The position numbers and the translations under genes are program-made. The notes below the pieces were generated by a model. That model made no database searches. It had not been told where the DNA came from and saw only the letters and a list, made by a program, of their open reading frames with translations. Below are positions 42,678 through 55,071 of a stretch of 64,000 bases of DNA, piece after piece (position 1 is the stretch's first letter; each line of letters begins with the position of its first letter). This DNA is from Nitrosomonadales bacterium. GTDB lineage: Bacteria; Pseudomonadota; Gammaproteobacteria; Burkholderiales; Gallionellaceae. The stretch is taken from NCBI GenBank assembly GCA_016218415.1, contig JACRED010000006.1, forward strand, positions 1 through 64,000, written 5' to 3'.

Positions 42678-43067
42678 TCATTTTTCCGCAACCGGTATTT
42701 TTTTGGTTTTACTGCTTGGTCGCCTGGGCGGCGCGTCAGGATGATGAACAATATGCTCGATGATCCTGGTAAGTTGGGCCGTTAACGTCTTGCAGGTGGA
42801 GGCGCTTAAACGCAGTTCGACAGAGCGCAGGTCGTCGGCTGACGCGAACTTCTCCACCATGCCATTGCGTACCAGACCGCTCAGGTATCTGCGTACCGTC
42901 GCCTGCGAGGCGATCTTGAGCAGCATGAGCTGTTTCAATGTCAGCGGACATCCTTCTTCCTGGTGGTAGCCGATCTCGATAAGAATGTCGAAATCCTTGT
43001 AAGTCTTGATGCCCGGGATTTCACTCAGGACAGATTTGACCTTTTTGAATTTATTGAATGTGGTCAT
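42678..43067 (-). CDS. MarR/winged-helix-like transcriptional regulator
   Basis: DILIEIGYHQEEGCPLTLKQLMLLKIASQATVRRYLSGLVRNGMVEKFASADDLRSVELRLS. Confidence 0.65.
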   Translation of the reverse strand: MTTFNKFKKVKSVLSEIPGIKTYKDFDILIEIGYHQEEGCPLTLKQLMLLKIASQATVRRYLSGLVRNGMVEKFASADDLRSVELRLSASTCKTLTAQLTRIIEHIVHHPDAPPRRPSSKTKKIPVAEK

Positions 43068-43382
43068 GTTTTAACGGCACTCCCGTGAGATTTAACGAAC
43101 CGTAACGGCTTGTCGAGACTTGTTCAACAATAATTAGACGTCAAAATGAACACGATTTCCCGCTGCGAGAGGCGAGTATGGAAAAGCAGGAGACGATTGG
43201 AGCATGCGCGGCAAACAGGGCCTGTCTGATTTGTGGCGCGGGCGAACAAAGAATATCTCCGTCGGGCGGGAAGCGGGGCGCTGATTGCCTGAGTGAGTCG
43301 GCAGGGGTGAGGTTTCCATGATGGTGTCCTCCTGGAAAGTGATGCGGCCTGTCATTTTCGGCAGCGCCTCCACGGGGAGAGG

Positions 43383-44105
43383 TCAGGCTGCCTCTAATAC
43401 TCCATCAACCAACCTTAATTGTTTTTCCATTCTACTCGCCAATTCGAGGTCGTGGGTGACGACGATGAAACTGGTGTTGAATTGATCGTTGAGTTTTTGC
43501 ATCAATTCGAACAGGGCGTGCGCGCTGTTGCGATCCAGGTTGCCGGTGGGTTCGTCGGCCAGCACGCAGGCCGGTTCGGTCACCAGCGCGCGCGCCACGG
43601 CGGCGCGCTGGCGCTCTCCGCCCGACAATTCGGCGGGGTGATGATGCAGGCGTTGCGACAGCCCAACCTGCTCCAGCATCGCGGCGGCGCGCGGATGTGC
43701 CTCGGCCGGTTTCATGCCGCGTATCAGCAGCGGCATCGCGACGTTTTCCAGAGCGGTGAATTCCGGCAGCAGGTGATGGAACTGGTATACGAAGCCGAGC
43801 GAGCGGTTGCGCAGCTCGCCGCGCTGCGTCTCGTCCGTGCTGTGCACTTCCTGGCCCAGTATGCTCACCTCGCCGCCACTGGCGTCGTCCAGCCCGCCGA
43901 GCAGATGCAGCAGGGTGCTCTTGCCGGAGCCCGACGCGCCGACGATGGCGATGCGTTCGCCCCTCCGTACTTCGAGGTTGACGCCCCTGAGCACCGGCAC
44001 ATTCAGCTTGCCCAGCTTGTAAGTCTTGCTCAATTCGCGGCAGGAAATGACCGTCTCATCCCTTGCGTCTTGCGCCTTGCGCCTTGTTTCCGGATTGTTA
44101 TTCAT
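43383..44105 (-). CDS. lolD: Lipoprotein-releasing ABC transporter ATPase
   Basis: Walker [39 protein letters not shown]; adjacent to LolC/E permease. Confidence 0.93.
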   Translation of the reverse strand: MNNNPETRRKAQDARDETVISCRELSKTYKLGKLNVPVLRGVNLEVRRGERIAIVGASGSGKSTLLHLLGGLDDASGGEVSILGQEVHSTDETQRGELRNRSLGFVYQFHHLLPEFTALENVAMPLLIRGMKPAEAHPRAAAMLEQVGLSQRLHHHPAELSGGERQRAAVARALVTEPACVLADEPTGNLDRNSAHALFELMQKLNDQFNTSFIVVTHDLELASRMEKQLRLVDGVLEAA

Positions 44106-45444
44106 AGCGCAGCGCCTCCGCCGGTTGCGTCTTCGACGCGCGGTAACTCGGGTACAGCGTCGCCAGCAGGCTGATCAGGAAAGACAGGCCGGACACCATC
44201 ATGACCTCTGGGTAGCGCAGGTCGGACGGCAGTTCGCTGATGTAATACACGTCCTTGGCGAGGAACTGCACGCCGAACAGGTGCTCGATGAACGGCACGA
44301 CCACGTCCAGATTGAGCGCCAGCGCGATGCCGCTGATGCTGCCGAGCAGGGTGCCGATCACGCCGATCACCACGCCCTGCACGATGAAGATCTTCATGAT
44401 GCTGCGCGGCGATGCGCCCAGCGTGCGCAGGATCGCGATGTCCGCCTGCTTGTCGGTGACCGCCATCACCAGCGTGGAGACGATGTTGAACGCCGCCACC
44501 GCGACGATCAGCGACAGGATGATGAACATCATCTTCTTTTCCATCTGCACCGCGCGGAAGTAGTTGCTGTTCTGGTGCGTCCAGTCGTTGGCGTACAGTT
44601 CGTCCGGCAACCGGCTTTGCAGCTCCGCCGCCACGACAGGCGCGAGATCGATGTCGCGCAACTTTGCGCTGATGCCGGTCACCGCATCGCCGAGCTGGAA
44701 CAGCTTTTGCGCATCGACTATGTTGATCAGCGCGAGGCTATTGTCGTAAGGCGCCATGCCGATCTCGAAGATGCCCGCCACGCGGAACTGCTTGAGGCGC
44801 GGCATCATGCCGGCGGGCGTGATCTGCCCCTGCGGGGCGATCAGCATGATTTTGTCGTTGAGCCGCACACCCAGCGTGCGCGCCAGATCGGAGCCGAGCA
44901 CGATGGCGAAATCGCCGCTGCGCAACGCATCCAGCGAGCCGGCTTTGATCTTGTTGGCAAGCTCGGTGATCGCGGTTTCGCGCGCCGGATCAATCCCGCG
45001 CACCATCACGCCCTGCACGCTCTGCCCGAACGACAACATGCCCTGGCCCGATACATAGGGCGCGGCGGCGGCGACCTGGGGATGCTGTGCCGCCTGGCTC
45101 ATGACAGCCTGCCAGCCGCTCATCCTGCCGCCCTCCGCGACCACCTCCAGATGCGGCGACGCGCCCAGCATTCGTGCGCGGATCTCTTTCTGAAAGCCGT
45201 TCATCACCGACAGCACCACGATCAGCGCCATCACGCCCAGCGCCATGCCCAGCATGGAGATCAGCGAAATGAACGATATGAAATGGTTGCGCCGCTTGGC
45301 GCGGGTGTAGCGCAGACCGATGAAGAGTTCGTAAGGTTGCAAGGCGGGTAACGGGTAATGGGGAAGACTGGCATAAGTGTGCCACAACCGCGCAGAGGAT
45401 GACAGTTTGTTAAATGTTAAACTCGCACAATGAAAAACGTCCAT
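44098..45444 (-). CDS. lolC: Lipoprotein-releasing ABC transporter permease LolC/E (start uncertain, maybe near 45342)
   Basis: [56 protein letters not shown]. Confidence 0.93.
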   Translation of the reverse strand: MDVFHCASLTFNKLSSSARLWHTYASLPHYPLPALQPYELFIGLRYTRAKRRNHFISFISLISMLGMALGVMALIVVLSVMNGFQKEIRARMLGASPHLEVVAEGGRMSGWQAVMSQAAQHPQVAAAAPYVSGQGMLSFGQSVQGVMVRGIDPARETAITELANKIKAGSLDALRSGDFAIVLGSDLARTLGVRLNDKIMLIAPQGQITPAGMMPRLKQFRVAGIFEIGMAPYDNSLALINIVDAQKLFQLGDAVTGISAKLRDIDLAPVVAAELQSRLPDELYANDWTHQNSNYFRAVQMEKKMMFIILSLIVAVAAFNIVSTLVMAVTDKQADIAILRTLGASPRSIMKIFIVQGVVIGVIGTLLGSISGIALALNLDVVVPFIEHLFGVQFLAKDVYYISELPSDLRYPEVMMVSGLSFLISLLATLYPSYRASKTQPAEALRYE

Positions 45445-46479
45445 CTGCTCATACCCGATTTATTCCTTCCCAAAGACATTGCCTCCGGAGTAACCAAGGG
45501 TCTGGATTTACCCGCGCTGGAGAAGTTGCTGGCGCGCGGCGTTTTGATTGGCTCGGACCCTTCGACAGAACTAAGCCCTTCGACAAGCTCAGGGCGAACG
45601 GTGGAGGCTCTGGAAAACTATCTGTGCGAATTATTTGGCGTGAAGTGTGCAGCGGATGCGCCGATCGCGCCTGTCGGTGCCGCATTCGACGGCTTGGCCG
45701 CGGGATGCTGGTTGCGCGCCGACCCGGTGCATCTGCATCTGGATCAGAGCAGGATGTTGTTGAATGAGGTGTCGATTTCCGGAGTGGAAGCTGCTGCTTT
45801 GTGCGCGGGCATGAACGAATATTTTTCCGGGCAGGGGATGCAGTTCTTTGCGCCGCATCCGCAACGCTGGTATGTGCGGACGGATAAGCTGCCGCGCATT
45901 CGTACCGTTCCTCTTGCGCAGGTGATCGGCGAGGATGTGCGCGCGGAGCTGCCCGGCGGCGAGGATGCCGGTCGCTGGCACGGAGTGTTCAACGAGATTC
46001 AGATGTTGTTGCACTCGCATCCGGTCAACGAGGCACGCGAGGCGCGCGGCGCATCGCCGGTCAACAGCGTGTGGTTGTGGGGAGGCGGATGCAGCGGGGA
46101 TGTCGCGCCGCAAAAGAATTACGACAGCGTGAGTTCGGACGACGTTCTGCCGGAGATGTTCGCCGCAGCTGCGGGGATACCGTTTGCGGTATGGTCGGGG
46201 CAGTGGCGCGCAGGGTCGGAGGGCAGGCAGTTGCTGGTGTGGACCGGATTGCGGACGGCCTTGCAGCGGGGCGATCTGGCCGCCTGGCGCGCCGCCTTGC
46301 AGGATTTTGAAGCGGGCTATGCGCAGCCGCTATGGCAGGCGTTGCGCTCCGGAAAAATCGGGCGATTGCATATCGATGTTCCGTGCGGGACTAACGTCCG
46401 GCATGTGCGGTTGTCGCGCGGCGATACATGGGCTTTCTGGCGGCGAGCCAAGCCGCTTTCCCGCTATTCAATGATGTAG
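45430..46479 (+). CDS. RpfE-like / phosphoglycerate mutase-like conserved protein with in-frame REP insertion
   Basis: [60 protein letters not shown] is repeat-derived. Confidence 0.7.
   Translation: MKNVHLLIPDLFLPKDIASGVTKGLDLPALEKLLARGVLIGSDPSTELSPSTSSGRTVEALENYLCELFGVKCAADAPIAPVGAAFDGLAAGCWLRADPVHLHLDQSRMLLNEVSISGVEAAALCAGMNEYFSGQGMQFFAPHPQRWYVRTDKLPRIRTVPLAQVIGEDVRAELPGGEDAGRWHGVFNEIQMLLHSHPVNEAREARGASPVNSVWLWGGGCSGDVAPQKNYDSVSSDDVLPEMFAAAAGIPFAVWSGQWRAGSEGRQLLVWTGLRTALQRGDLAAWRAALQDFEAGYAQPLWQALRSGKIGRLHIDVPCGTNVRHVRLSRGDTWAFWRRAKPLSRYSMM
45559..45602. repeat. Family-A REP-like repeat inside a CDS
   Basis: cccttcgacagaactaagcccttcgacaagctcagggcgaacgg. Confidence 0.85.
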
Positions 46480-46521
46480 AATGTCCGCACATACCTGCCG
46501 GACTACGCATAAGGAGCTGCC

Positions 46522-48054
46522 GTGTTTTTCTGGGATAGCGTAATTCAGTTTTTCTGGCGCGAGGAATCGCTGCCGGTGCTGGCCATCGTGCTGGGCGTGG
46601 CTTTTCTGTTGTTCCATTTTCTCAAGGAAGAGCGCAAGAGCGTTATCAATACGCTGGGCTTCTTTTTCACCTGTCTGGTCGGGCAGTTCATCAGCGGGGT
46701 GGTCCATGCGCTGCAGTTCTCCACCATTGCGGGCGTGTTGCATGAGGCCTTTACCATTGGCGCCGGGATCGCGCTGATCCGTCTGTGCGGGCTGCTGATA
46801 TTCCGCATTGTGCTGCCGCGGGCGCACCTGTCACCGCCGCGCATCACCGAGGATATTTTCGTCATCATCGCCTACATCGCATGGGGGCTGGTGCGGCTGC
46901 GCTATGCCGGCCTGGATTTGGGCAGCATCGTTGCGACCTCGGCGATGATCACCGCCGTGGTGGCGTTTGCGATGCAGGATACGCTGGGCAATATCCTCGG
47001 CGGCCTGGCCTTGCAGCTGGACAATTCCATCGAGATCGGCGACTGGATCAAGGTGGATGATGTGACCGGACGGGTGGTGGATATACGCTGGCGTTCGACG
47101 CTGGTGGAGACGCGCAACTGGGAAACGGTGGTGTTCCCGAACAGCCAGTTGATGAAGAACAAGTTTCTGGTGCTGGGCCGCCGCACCGATCAGCCTGTGC
47201 AGCAGCGCCGCTGGATATGGTTCGCGGTCAGCCTCGACACCACGCCGACCAGGGTGGTCGGCGCGGTGGAGGGCGCCATCCTGCAGGCGGAAATCAACAA
47301 TGTGGCCAGGAAACCCGAGCCGAGTTGCGTGCTGATGGAGATGGACAAGGGGTGCGCCCGCTACGCGTTGCGCTACTGGCTGACCGATCTTGCGGCCGAT
47401 GACCCGACCGATGCGGCGGTGCGCTGGCACGTCTATACGGCTTTGGAGCGCGCCGGCATCAAGCTCACGGTGGAGGAGCAGAATGTCCATTTCATCAAGG
47501 AAAATGAAAAGCACGAGGAGGCGGTCCGGCAGCGCGAATTGTCGCTGCGCATCAAGACGCTCAAACGCGTCGATCTGTTTGCGCAGATGACTTCCGACGA
47601 ATTGTACAAGCTGGCGGAACGTCTCAAATACGCCCCGTTTGCCAAGGGCAATGTGATCGCCAGGCAGGGGACACCCTCGCAGCACTGGCTGTACATCATC
47701 ATCAGCGGCGAAACGGAGGTCTATCTCGAGGCGCCGAACGGCGAGAAGCGTATTCTCAACGTGCTGGCCAAAGGCGATTTCTTCGGCGAAATGAGCCTGA
47801 TGACCGGCGCGCCGCGCGCCGCTTCGGTGATCGCCAAGACGGATGTCGAGTGCTATCGCCTTGACAAGGAGTCATTCGAGGAGATATTGCTGGGGCGCCC
47901 GTCGATTGCCGATGAAGTCGCGCACATCCTGGTTACCCGCCGCACCCAGCTGGACAGCGCGCTGCAAAATCTGGATGAGGAGGCGCTGCACAAGGAGATA
48001 CATCATCGCCAGAACGAAGTGCTGGCGACCGTCAAGCGATTCTTCGGTTTGTAG
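46522..48054 (+). CDS. MscS-family channel with C-terminal cyclic-nucleotide-binding domain
   Basis: MscS core AMQDTLGNILGGLALQLDNSIEIGDWIKVDDVTGRVVDIRWRST; cNMP-like GDFFGEMSLMTGAPRAASVIAKTDVECYRLDKESF. Confidence 0.93.
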   Translation: MFFWDSVIQFFWREESLPVLAIVLGVAFLLFHFLKEERKSVINTLGFFFTCLVGQFISGVVHALQFSTIAGVLHEAFTIGAGIALIRLCGLLIFRIVLPRAHLSPPRITEDIFVIIAYIAWGLVRLRYAGLDLGSIVATSAMITAVVAFAMQDTLGNILGGLALQLDNSIEIGDWIKVDDVTGRVVDIRWRSTLVETRNWETVVFPNSQLMKNKFLVLGRRTDQPVQQRRWIWFAVSLDTTPTRVVGAVEGAILQAEINNVARKPEPSCVLMEMDKGCARYALRYWLTDLAADDPTDAAVRWHVYTALERAGIKLTVEEQNVHFIKENEKHEEAVRQRELSLRIKTLKRVDLFAQMTSDELYKLAERLKYAPFAKGNVIARQGTPSQHWLYIIISGETEVYLEAPNGEKRILNVLAKGDFFGEMSLMTGAPRAASVIAKTDVECYRLDKESFEEILLGRPSIADEVAHILVTRRTQLDSALQNLDEEALHKEIHHRQNEVLATVKRFFGL

Positions 48055-48101
48055 TATCATCGCGCCGTTTTTATAATGGTCGTGACACGTAGAGGTTAAT
48101 C

Positions 48102-49070
48102 ATGAAAGTTTCATTTCTCGATTTTGAGGCCCCCATCGCCGAGCTGGAAGACAAGATTGAACAGCTGCGCTATGTGCAGGACGATTCCGCGCTCGACATC
48201 GCGGACGAAATAGGCCGCCTGTCCAAGAAGAGCGAGGCGCTGACCAAGGATGTCTACTCCAAGCTCACGCCCTGGCAGATATCGCAGGTGTCGCGCCATC
48301 CGCAGCGTCCCTACACGCTGGATTATGTCGAGCACTTGTTCACCGACTTCGAGGAGCTGCACGGCGACCGTTCGTTTGCCGACGACAAGGCGATCGTGGG
48401 CGGGCTGGCGCGTTTCAACGGGCAGAGCGTGATGGTGATCGGCCACCAGAAGGGCCGCGACACCAAGGAAAAGATCATGCGCAATTTCGGCATGCCGCGC
48501 CCCGAGGGTTACCGCAAGGCGATGCGTTTGATGCGTCTGGCGGAAAAGTTCGGCATTCCCATCATGACGTTCATCGACACGCCGGGCGCCTATCCGGGCG
48601 TGAACGCGGAAGAGCGCGGCCAATCCGAGGCGATCGGGCGCAATCTGTACGAGATGAGCGAACTGCGCGTGCCCATCATCTGCACCGTGATCGGCGAGGG
48701 CGGCTCCGGCGGCGCGCTGGCGATCGCGGTCGGCGATGCGCTGCTGATGCTGCAATACAGCACCTATTCGGTGATCTCGCCGGAGGGTTGCGCGTCGATC
48801 CTGTGGAAGAGCGCGGAAAAAGCGCCCGATGCCGCCGAAACGCTGGGGATCACCGCGACGCGCCTGAAAACCCTGGGTCTGGTGGACAAGATCATCAACG
48901 AGCCGCTGGGCGGCGCGCACCGCGATTACGCGGCGACCATGCAGAGCGTGAAGAAGGCCCTGCAGGATGCGCTGAAAGCCGTCGAAAGCAAGCCGACCGC
49001 GAGCATGATGCAGGATCGCTTCAATCGCCTGATGAGTTATGGCAAATTCAAGGAAGTTGCGCTCGGCTGA
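48102..49070 (+). CDS. accA: Acetyl-CoA carboxylase carboxyltransferase subunit alpha
   Basis: [23 protein letters not shown]...[27 protein letters not shown]. Confidence 0.98.
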   Translation: MKVSFLDFEAPIAELEDKIEQLRYVQDDSALDIADEIGRLSKKSEALTKDVYSKLTPWQISQVSRHPQRPYTLDYVEHLFTDFEELHGDRSFADDKAIVGGLARFNGQSVMVIGHQKGRDTKEKIMRNFGMPRPEGYRKAMRLMRLAEKFGIPIMTFIDTPGAYPGVNAEERGQSEAIGRNLYEMSELRVPIICTVIGEGGSGGALAIAVGDALLMLQYSTYSVISPEGCASILWKSAEKAPDAAETLGITATRLKTLGLVDKIINEPLGGAHRDYAATMQSVKKALQDALKAVESKPTASMMQDRFNRLMSYGKFKEVALG

Positions 49071-50475
49071 TCTTGCCGAGCGGGTCGCGGCAGAGGTTTT
49101 GCTGCTCCCCGCGCACAGTTCGATTCTGATCGGCCTGAGCGGCGGGGTGGATTCGGTGGTGCTGTTGCACCTGCTGCACAAACTTTCCGCGCGTTTTTCC
49201 TGGCAGCTTTCCGCATTGCACGTCCATCACGGCATCAGCCCCAACGCCGATGCGTGGTCCGAATTCTGCGCCGAACTTTGCGCGCGCCATCACATTTCCC
49301 TGCATATCGAACGTGTCGACATCGCGCCCTTGCGCGGGCACGGCATCGAGGCGGCGGCGCGCAAGCTGCGCCACGCGGCGTTCGCGGAGCAAGCATGCGA
49401 TTTTGTGGCTTTGGCCCACCATGCCGACGACCAGGCGGAAACGCTGCTGCTGCAATTGCTGCGCGGCGCGGGAGTGCGCGGGGCGAGCGCAATGCCCGTC
49501 CTGATAACCAGCGACTTGCCCGCTTGCGGGCTTGGTCGAATGGCTGGTAGTTCCATCAGCCTGAAGGAGCGGCCGCAGTCTGCCAGCCGCGCGGATTCGC
49601 CCTCGCTGGTCCGGCCGCTGCTGCACTGTTCGCGCGACGAAATCATGGCCTATGCCGTAACCCATAACCTGCGCTGGATAGAGGACGAGAGCAACGCCGA
49701 CGACAGCTATCCGCGCAACTTCCTGCGCCATCGCGTGTTGCCGTTGCTGGGCGAGAGATTTCCGGCCTATCGCGGCACGCTGGCGCGCAGCGCGCAGCAC
49801 TTTGCCGAGGCGAGCATGCTGCTTGATGAATTGGCGGAGCAGGATGCGGCGCAGGCGATAGAGGGTGAAACGCTGGCGGTTTCGGCCTTGCGGGGTTTGA
49901 GCCCGCCGCGCGCAAAAAACCTGCTGCGCTATTTTCTGCACCGCAGCGGCGCGCTCATGCCGCAAGCCGTGCAACTGGACGATATGCTGGGGCAACTGTG
50001 CGGTGCACGGCAGGATGCCGCCGTGTGCATCACGTACGGCAACTTTGAAGTGCGCCGTTATCAGGGCAGAGTCCATGTGTTGCATGCCATGGGCGCATTC
50101 GATCCCGATCTGGTGCTGGCCTGGCGCGACGAGGTGAAACTGGATTGGCCTGTGTTGCATGCGCAGCTGCATTTCAGGCGCACGGCGGGTTCGGGTATCA
50201 GTCTGGAGAAGCTGAGTCGTGCGCCGGTGACGCTGCGTTTGCGGCATGGCGGTGAAACCCTGCGACCGCACCCGAACGCCGCAACGCGCTCCTTGAGGAA
50301 CCTGTTGCAGGAGCACCGGATTCCGCCCTGGCAGCGCGACCGGCTGCCGTTGCTGTATTGCGGGGACGAACTGGTTTGCATGACTGGCGTGGCGATTGCG
50401 GCGGAATACCAGGCAAAAGCCGGAGAAACAGCCGTTCAGCTCGAATTACGGGGGGCGCGGACAGGCAAATCCTGA
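49039..50475 (+). CDS. tilS: tRNA(Ile)-lysidine synthetase
   Basis: PP-loop [38 protein letters not shown]; downstream of accA. Confidence 0.95.
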   Translation: MANSRKLRSADLAERVAAEVLLLPAHSSILIGLSGGVDSVVLLHLLHKLSARFSWQLSALHVHHGISPNADAWSEFCAELCARHHISLHIERVDIAPLRGHGIEAAARKLRHAAFAEQACDFVALAHHADDQAETLLLQLLRGAGVRGASAMPVLITSDLPACGLGRMAGSSISLKERPQSASRADSPSLVRPLLHCSRDEIMAYAVTHNLRWIEDESNADDSYPRNFLRHRVLPLLGERFPAYRGTLARSAQHFAEASMLLDELAEQDAAQAIEGETLAVSALRGLSPPRAKNLLRYFLHRSGALMPQAVQLDDMLGQLCGARQDAAVCITYGNFEVRRYQGRVHVLHAMGAFDPDLVLAWRDEVKLDWPVLHAQLHFRRTAGSGISLEKLSRAPVTLRLRHGGETLRPHPNAATRSLRNLLQEHRIPPWQRDRLPLLYCGDELVCMTGVAIAAEYQAKAGETAVQLELRGARTGKS

Positions 50476-50518
50476 TAGAATACCAGCCCGTTTTTGTTAA
50501 CTGTTTGGAGAATGTAGC

Positions 50519-50944
50519 ATGGCTGTTGAACGTACCCTGTCGATTATCAAACCCGATGCAGTTGCCAAGAATGTCATCGGCCAGATTTACACCCGTTTTG
50601 AAAATGCCGGCCTGAAGATCGTTGCCGCCCGCATGACGCAACTGTCGCGCGCCGAAGCGGAAGGCTTTTACGCGGTGCACCGCGCCCGCCCGTTCTTCAA
50701 GGATCTGGTGGATTTCATGGTTTCCGGTCCGGTGATGATCCAGGCGCTGGAAGGCGAAGGCGCGATCCTGAAGAACCGCGATCTGATGGGCGCGACCGAC
50801 CCGAAGAAGGCCGACAAGGGCACTATCCGCGCCGATTTCGCCGACAGCATCGACGCCAATGCGGTGCATGGTTCCGATTCGGCCGAGAACGCCGCAGTCG
50901 AGATCGCGTATTTCTTCCCGGCGCTGAACGTTTACTCGCGTTAA
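50519..50944 (+). CDS. ndk: Nucleoside diphosphate kinase
   Basis: [39 protein letters not shown]...[20 protein letters not shown]. Confidence 0.98.
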   Translation: MAVERTLSIIKPDAVAKNVIGQIYTRFENAGLKIVAARMTQLSRAEAEGFYAVHRARPFFKDLVDFMVSGPVMIQALEGEGAILKNRDLMGATDPKKADKGTIRADFADSIDANAVHGSDSAENAAVEIAYFFPALNVYSR

Positions 50945-50957
50945 TCACGCACGCCAG

Positions 50958-52040
50958 ATGAAGCAAAACCTCCTCGACTTTGATGCGCATGCGCTGGCGG
51001 TCTATCTCACGGAAATGGGCGAGAAGCCGTTCCGTGCGCGCCAGCTGATGCGCTGGATATACAGGGTCGGGGAGCCCGATTTCGCCGCGATGACCGACAT
51101 CGCGGCATCGCTGCGCGACAAGCTCGCGCAGTGCGCCAGCATCACGCCGCCGAACGTGATGCGCGAGGAATTGTCCGACGACGGCACGCGCAAATGGCTG
51201 CTGAATGTCGGCACCGGCAATGCCGTGGAAGCGGTGTACATTCCCGAAGAGACACGCGGTACGTTGTGTGTCTCGACCCAGGCCGGTTGCGCGCTGGATT
51301 GCTCCTTCTGCTCGACCGGCAAGCAGGGCTTCAACCGCAACCTCAGCGTGGCCGAGATCATCGGCCAGTTGTGGTGGGCGAACCATCAGCTCGGCAAGAA
51401 CGCCGAGGGCCTGTGGCCGATCAGCAACGTGGTGCTGATGGGCATGGGTGAGCCGCTGCTGAATTTCGACAATACCGTGAGCGCGTTGCGCCTGATGCTG
51501 GACGACCATGCCTATGGCTTGTCGCGCCGCCGCGTGACGGTTTCCACTTCGGGCATCGTCCCGGCGATGGACCGGCTGCGCGAGGAATGCCCGGTGGCGT
51601 TGGCGGTATCGCTGCATGCGCCCAACGACAAGTTGCGCGACGAGCTGGTGCCGATCAACCAGAAGTATCCGCTTAGGGAATTGATGGCGGCTTGCCAGCG
51701 TTATCTGGAAAAGGCGCCGCGCGATTTCATCACCTTCGAATATGTGATGCTGGACGGCGTGAACGACAGCGAACAGCAGGCGCGCGAGCTGGTGAAGCTG
51801 GTGCGCGACGTGCCGTGCAAGTTCAACCTAATCCCGTTCAACCCGTTTCCGCAAACGCACTACCAGCGTTCCAGACCCGATGCGATCCAGCGTTTCCGCG
51901 ATGTGCTGATGCAGGCGGATATCGTGACCACCACGCGCAAGACGCGCGGCGACGACATCGCTGCCGCGTGCGGGCAGTTGGCGGGGCAGGTGCAGGACAA
52001 AACCAAACGAACCATGCAACGTATAGCCGGGGTGCATTGA
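50958..52040 (+). CDS. rlmN: Dual-specificity 23S rRNA/tRNA adenine C2-methyltransferase
   Basis: Radical [37 protein letters not shown]. Confidence 0.97.
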   Translation: MKQNLLDFDAHALAVYLTEMGEKPFRARQLMRWIYRVGEPDFAAMTDIAASLRDKLAQCASITPPNVMREELSDDGTRKWLLNVGTGNAVEAVYIPEETRGTLCVSTQAGCALDCSFCSTGKQGFNRNLSVAEIIGQLWWANHQLGKNAEGLWPISNVVLMGMGEPLLNFDNTVSALRLMLDDHAYGLSRRRVTVSTSGIVPAMDRLREECPVALAVSLHAPNDKLRDELVPINQKYPLRELMAACQRYLEKAPRDFITFEYVMLDGVNDSEQQARELVKLVRDVPCKFNLIPFNPFPQTHYQRSRPDAIQRFRDVLMQADIVTTTRKTRGDDIAAACGQLAGQVQDKTKRTMQRIAGVH

Positions 52041-52780
52041 TGAGCAAGTTGATCGCCGTGGTGTTCTTCATCGGCCTGCTGGCCGGGTGCGGCACGACTT
52101 CTGAAAACGCCCGTTCCAGCGCAAGCGCCAAAGTCCACACCGAGTTGGCCGGGCTGTATTACGAGCGTGTCCAATATGGAATTGCGCTCGACGAGATCGC
52201 TCAGGCGCTCAAGGCCGACCCGGATTATGCGCCGGCTTACGGTGTGCGCGGCCTGGTAAATATGGCATTGCGCGAGGACAAAGAGGCCGAGGAAGATTTC
52301 CGCAAAGGCTTGCGTCTGGATAAGCTGGATTCCAATATGCATAACAACTACGGCTGGTTCCTGTGCCAGCGCGGCAGGGAAAAGGAATCGATCCCGCAAT
52401 TTCTGGCGGCATTGAAGAATCCGCTATATGGGACACCGGGCCTGGCATACCTGAATGCGGGGCTGTGTTCCAAAAAAGCGGGCGACTACAAGGATGCCGA
52501 GGAGTTCTTGCAAAAGGCATTGGTGGTGCAGCCCGGTATGCCGCAGGCCTTGCTGGGTTTGGCCGAACTGAATTTTATCAATGCCGACTACGCCGCAGCC
52601 CGGCAGTATTTCGCCAAACTGTCGGAAAAGAACGACAATCTGACCGCAGAGCAACTCTGGTTGGGCGTGCGCATTCAGCGCAAGGTCGGGGACCGCAATT
52701 CGGAGGCCAGCTATAGCATCCAGTTGCGCAAACGTTATCCGGATGCGAAGGAAACGCAAATGATGATGCGTGGTGAATGA
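52040..52780 (+). CDS. pilF: Type IV pilus biogenesis TPR lipoprotein PilF/PilW
   Basis: Lipobox LLAGCG; TPR HNNYGWFLCQRGREKESIPQFLAALKNPLYGTPGLAYLNAGLC; rlmN-pilF-rodZ-ispG synteny. Confidence 0.92.
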   Translation: MSKLIAVVFFIGLLAGCGTTSENARSSASAKVHTELAGLYYERVQYGIALDEIAQALKADPDYAPAYGVRGLVNMALREDKEAEEDFRKGLRLDKLDSNMHNNYGWFLCQRGREKESIPQFLAALKNPLYGTPGLAYLNAGLCSKKAGDYKDAEEFLQKALVVQPGMPQALLGLAELNFINADYAAARQYFAKLSEKNDNLTAEQLWLGVRIQRKVGDRNSEASYSIQLRKRYPDAKETQMMMRGE

Positions 52781-53745
52781 TGGAACAGTTATCAGCAAAC
52801 GACCCTGAACACAGCGATCTTGCTCCCGACAATGCCGCAGTTTCGGGCGGGGGAGCCTCGCTGGGAAAGACGCTGCGCGAGGCTCGCGAGCGCCTCGGTT
52901 TGAGTGTTGCGGATGTGGCCGAGCAGATCAAGCTGGCGCCGCGCCAGATCGAGGCGCTGGAAGCCGACGATTTCGAGCATTTGCCGGAGACCGCCTTTGT
53001 GCGCGGTTTTGTGCGCAGTTATGCCAAGCTTTTGAAGCTGGACGCACAGGTGATATTGGCGACCCTGGCGCCGGCCAGACAGGTATCCGGCGGCATGGCG
53101 CCAACTCCTGTCGAAGTGCCGTTCCCGGACCCGCAATTGACGCAGCGGAAAAATCTCGCCTGGTCGGGTTTGGCGCTATTGCTGGCGGTGCTGGTTGTCG
53201 TGTTTGCGACGAGAAGTTGCAATAAGGCACCCGTGCAGGAAAAAGTGGCGCGGGTAGAAACACCGGTTGCCCTGCCTGCGGAAGCCCAGGTTGTTCCCGA
53301 TGCGGGCAGTGCAAAACCGGATATGGCTGTTCCGCCCGAATCAGTTGCGGTGCCAGTCGCATCGAAGGAGAAGCTGCCGGAAACGGCCGTGCAGTCTGTG
53401 CCCAAGGCACCCAAGCCCGTTGTTGCCCCGCCAACACGGCAAACACAATCGGCAGCCCCCGCGACACAGCCTGACGTGCCCACGCAATCCGGCCCGGTGC
53501 AATCCGGCTTGCTGCGTTTTGAATTCGACGCTGAATCCTGGGTGGAAATAAAGGACAGGGATGGCAATATCCTGAGGTCGCAGGCATTCCAGCCCGGCAG
53601 GAATCTGCGCGTGGCAGGCAATCCGCCATTCTCGCTGCTGATCGGCAACGCATCCTCGGTACGTCTGTACTACAGGGACAAGCAGGTTGACCTGGCGCCG
53701 CACACCAGAAGCTCAACCGATGTGGCTCACTTGACGCTGGAATGA
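52777..53745 (+). CDS. rodZ: Cytoskeletal/cell-shape protein RodZ
   Basis: N-term [63 protein letters not shown]-terminal DUF4115-like. Confidence 0.9.
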   Translation: MMEQLSANDPEHSDLAPDNAAVSGGGASLGKTLREARERLGLSVADVAEQIKLAPRQIEALEADDFEHLPETAFVRGFVRSYAKLLKLDAQVILATLAPARQVSGGMAPTPVEVPFPDPQLTQRKNLAWSGLALLLAVLVVVFATRSCNKAPVQEKVARVETPVALPAEAQVVPDAGSAKPDMAVPPESVAVPVASKEKLPETAVQSVPKAPKPVVAPPTRQTQSAAPATQPDVPTQSGPVQSGLLRFEFDAESWVEIKDRDGNILRSQAFQPGRNLRVAGNPPFSLLIGNASSVRLYYRDKQVDLAPHTRSSTDVAHLTLE

Positions 53746-55001
53746 CCATGAGCGCGACTATCATCAAACGCCGTCCTTCGCAACGCGTGCTGGTCGGCAA
53801 AGTGATGCTGGGCGGCGGTGCGCCGGTCGTGGTGCAGTCCATGACCAACACCGATACTGCCGATGCCGCAGCGACCACCAGACAGGTTTTCGAGTTGGCC
53901 AAGGCCGGCTCCGAACTGGTGCGCATCACCGTCAATACGCCCGAAGCAGCCGCGCAAGTCGCGAACATACGCGCGCGCCTGGATGCGATGGGTTGCGATG
54001 TGCCGCTGGTCGGCGACTTTCATTACAACGGCCATCGTTTGCTCACCGACTATCCGGACTGCGCGCAGGCGCTGGCCAAATACCGCATCAATCCGGGCAA
54101 CGTCGGGCGCGTTCGCAAGGAAGACGATCCGTTTTCGATGATGATAGAAACCGCGATCCGCTATGGCAAGCCGGTGCGCATCGGCGTGAACTGGGGCAGC
54201 CTGGACCAGAATCTGGTGGTGCGCATGATGGACGAGAACTCGCGTCTGGCGCAGCCCAAAGAAGCGGGAGAAGTGACCCGCGCGGCGCTGATCGCTTCCG
54301 CGCTGGAAAGCGCCGCACGTGCCGAACAGCTCGGCATGGCGCATAACCGCATCGTGCTGTCCTGCAAGGTCAGCGAGGTGCAGGATCTGATCGCGGTGTA
54401 TCGCGCGCTGACATTGCAATGCGACTACGCGCTGCATCTCGGGCTGACCGAGGCGGGCATGGGTTCCAAGGGTATCGTCGCTTCGACGGCCGCGCTTTCA
54501 GTGTTATTGCAGGAAGGCATAGGCGACACGATACGCATCTCGCTGACTCCCGAGCCGGGCGGCGACCGCACCCAGGAAGTGCTGGTCGGGCAGGAGATAT
54601 TGCAGACCATGGGCTTGCGCGCGTTCGCGCCTATGGTGACGGCGTGCCCGGGTTGCGGGCGCACCACCAGCAGCTTCTTCCAGGAACTGGCGCAAAGCAT
54701 ACAGACGCACCTGCGCACGCAGATGCCGCTGTGGCGAGAGCAGTATGACGGCGTGGAAAACATGACTGTGGCGGTGATGGGCTGCGTGGTGAACGGGCCG
54801 GGCGAAAGCAAGCTGGCCAACATCGGCATCAGCCTGCCGGGGACCGGCGAGAGCCCGGCTGCGCCGGTGTACATCGACGGCGAGAAGGCGGTGACCCTGC
54901 GCGGAGACAACATTGCTGCGGAATTCAAACAGATCGTGGATGACTATGTGGGGCGAAAATATACGCAGCGCCAGCACCAGGCCGCCCCGCTTGCCCGCTA
55001 G
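53742..55001 (+). CDS. ispG: 4-hydroxy-3-methylbut-2-en-1-yl diphosphate synthase
   Basis: [55 protein letters not shown]. Confidence 0.97.
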   Translation: MTMSATIIKRRPSQRVLVGKVMLGGGAPVVVQSMTNTDTADAAATTRQVFELAKAGSELVRITVNTPEAAAQVANIRARLDAMGCDVPLVGDFHYNGHRLLTDYPDCAQALAKYRINPGNVGRVRKEDDPFSMMIETAIRYGKPVRIGVNWGSLDQNLVVRMMDENSRLAQPKEAGEVTRAALIASALESAARAEQLGMAHNRIVLSCKVSEVQDLIAVYRALTLQCDYALHLGLTEAGMGSKGIVASTAALSVLLQEGIGDTIRISLTPEPGGDRTQEVLVGQEILQTMGLRAFAPMVTACPGCGRTTSSFFQELAQSIQTHLRTQMPLWREQYDGVENMTVAVMGCVVNGPGESKLANIGISLPGTGESPAAPVYIDGEKAVTLRGDNIAAEFKQIVDDYVGRKYTQRQHQAAPLAR

Positions 55002-55071
55002 TAAAATTCGGCACCGTATCCGGACAGCGCAGTGTTCGGTGTCGCCGGTTGTTAATATCTGTCGGTAATTC

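Noticed and set aside
43134-43373. 79-aa minus-strand ORF before lolD
   Set aside because: No convincing RBS, domain or conservation evidence; left unannotated.
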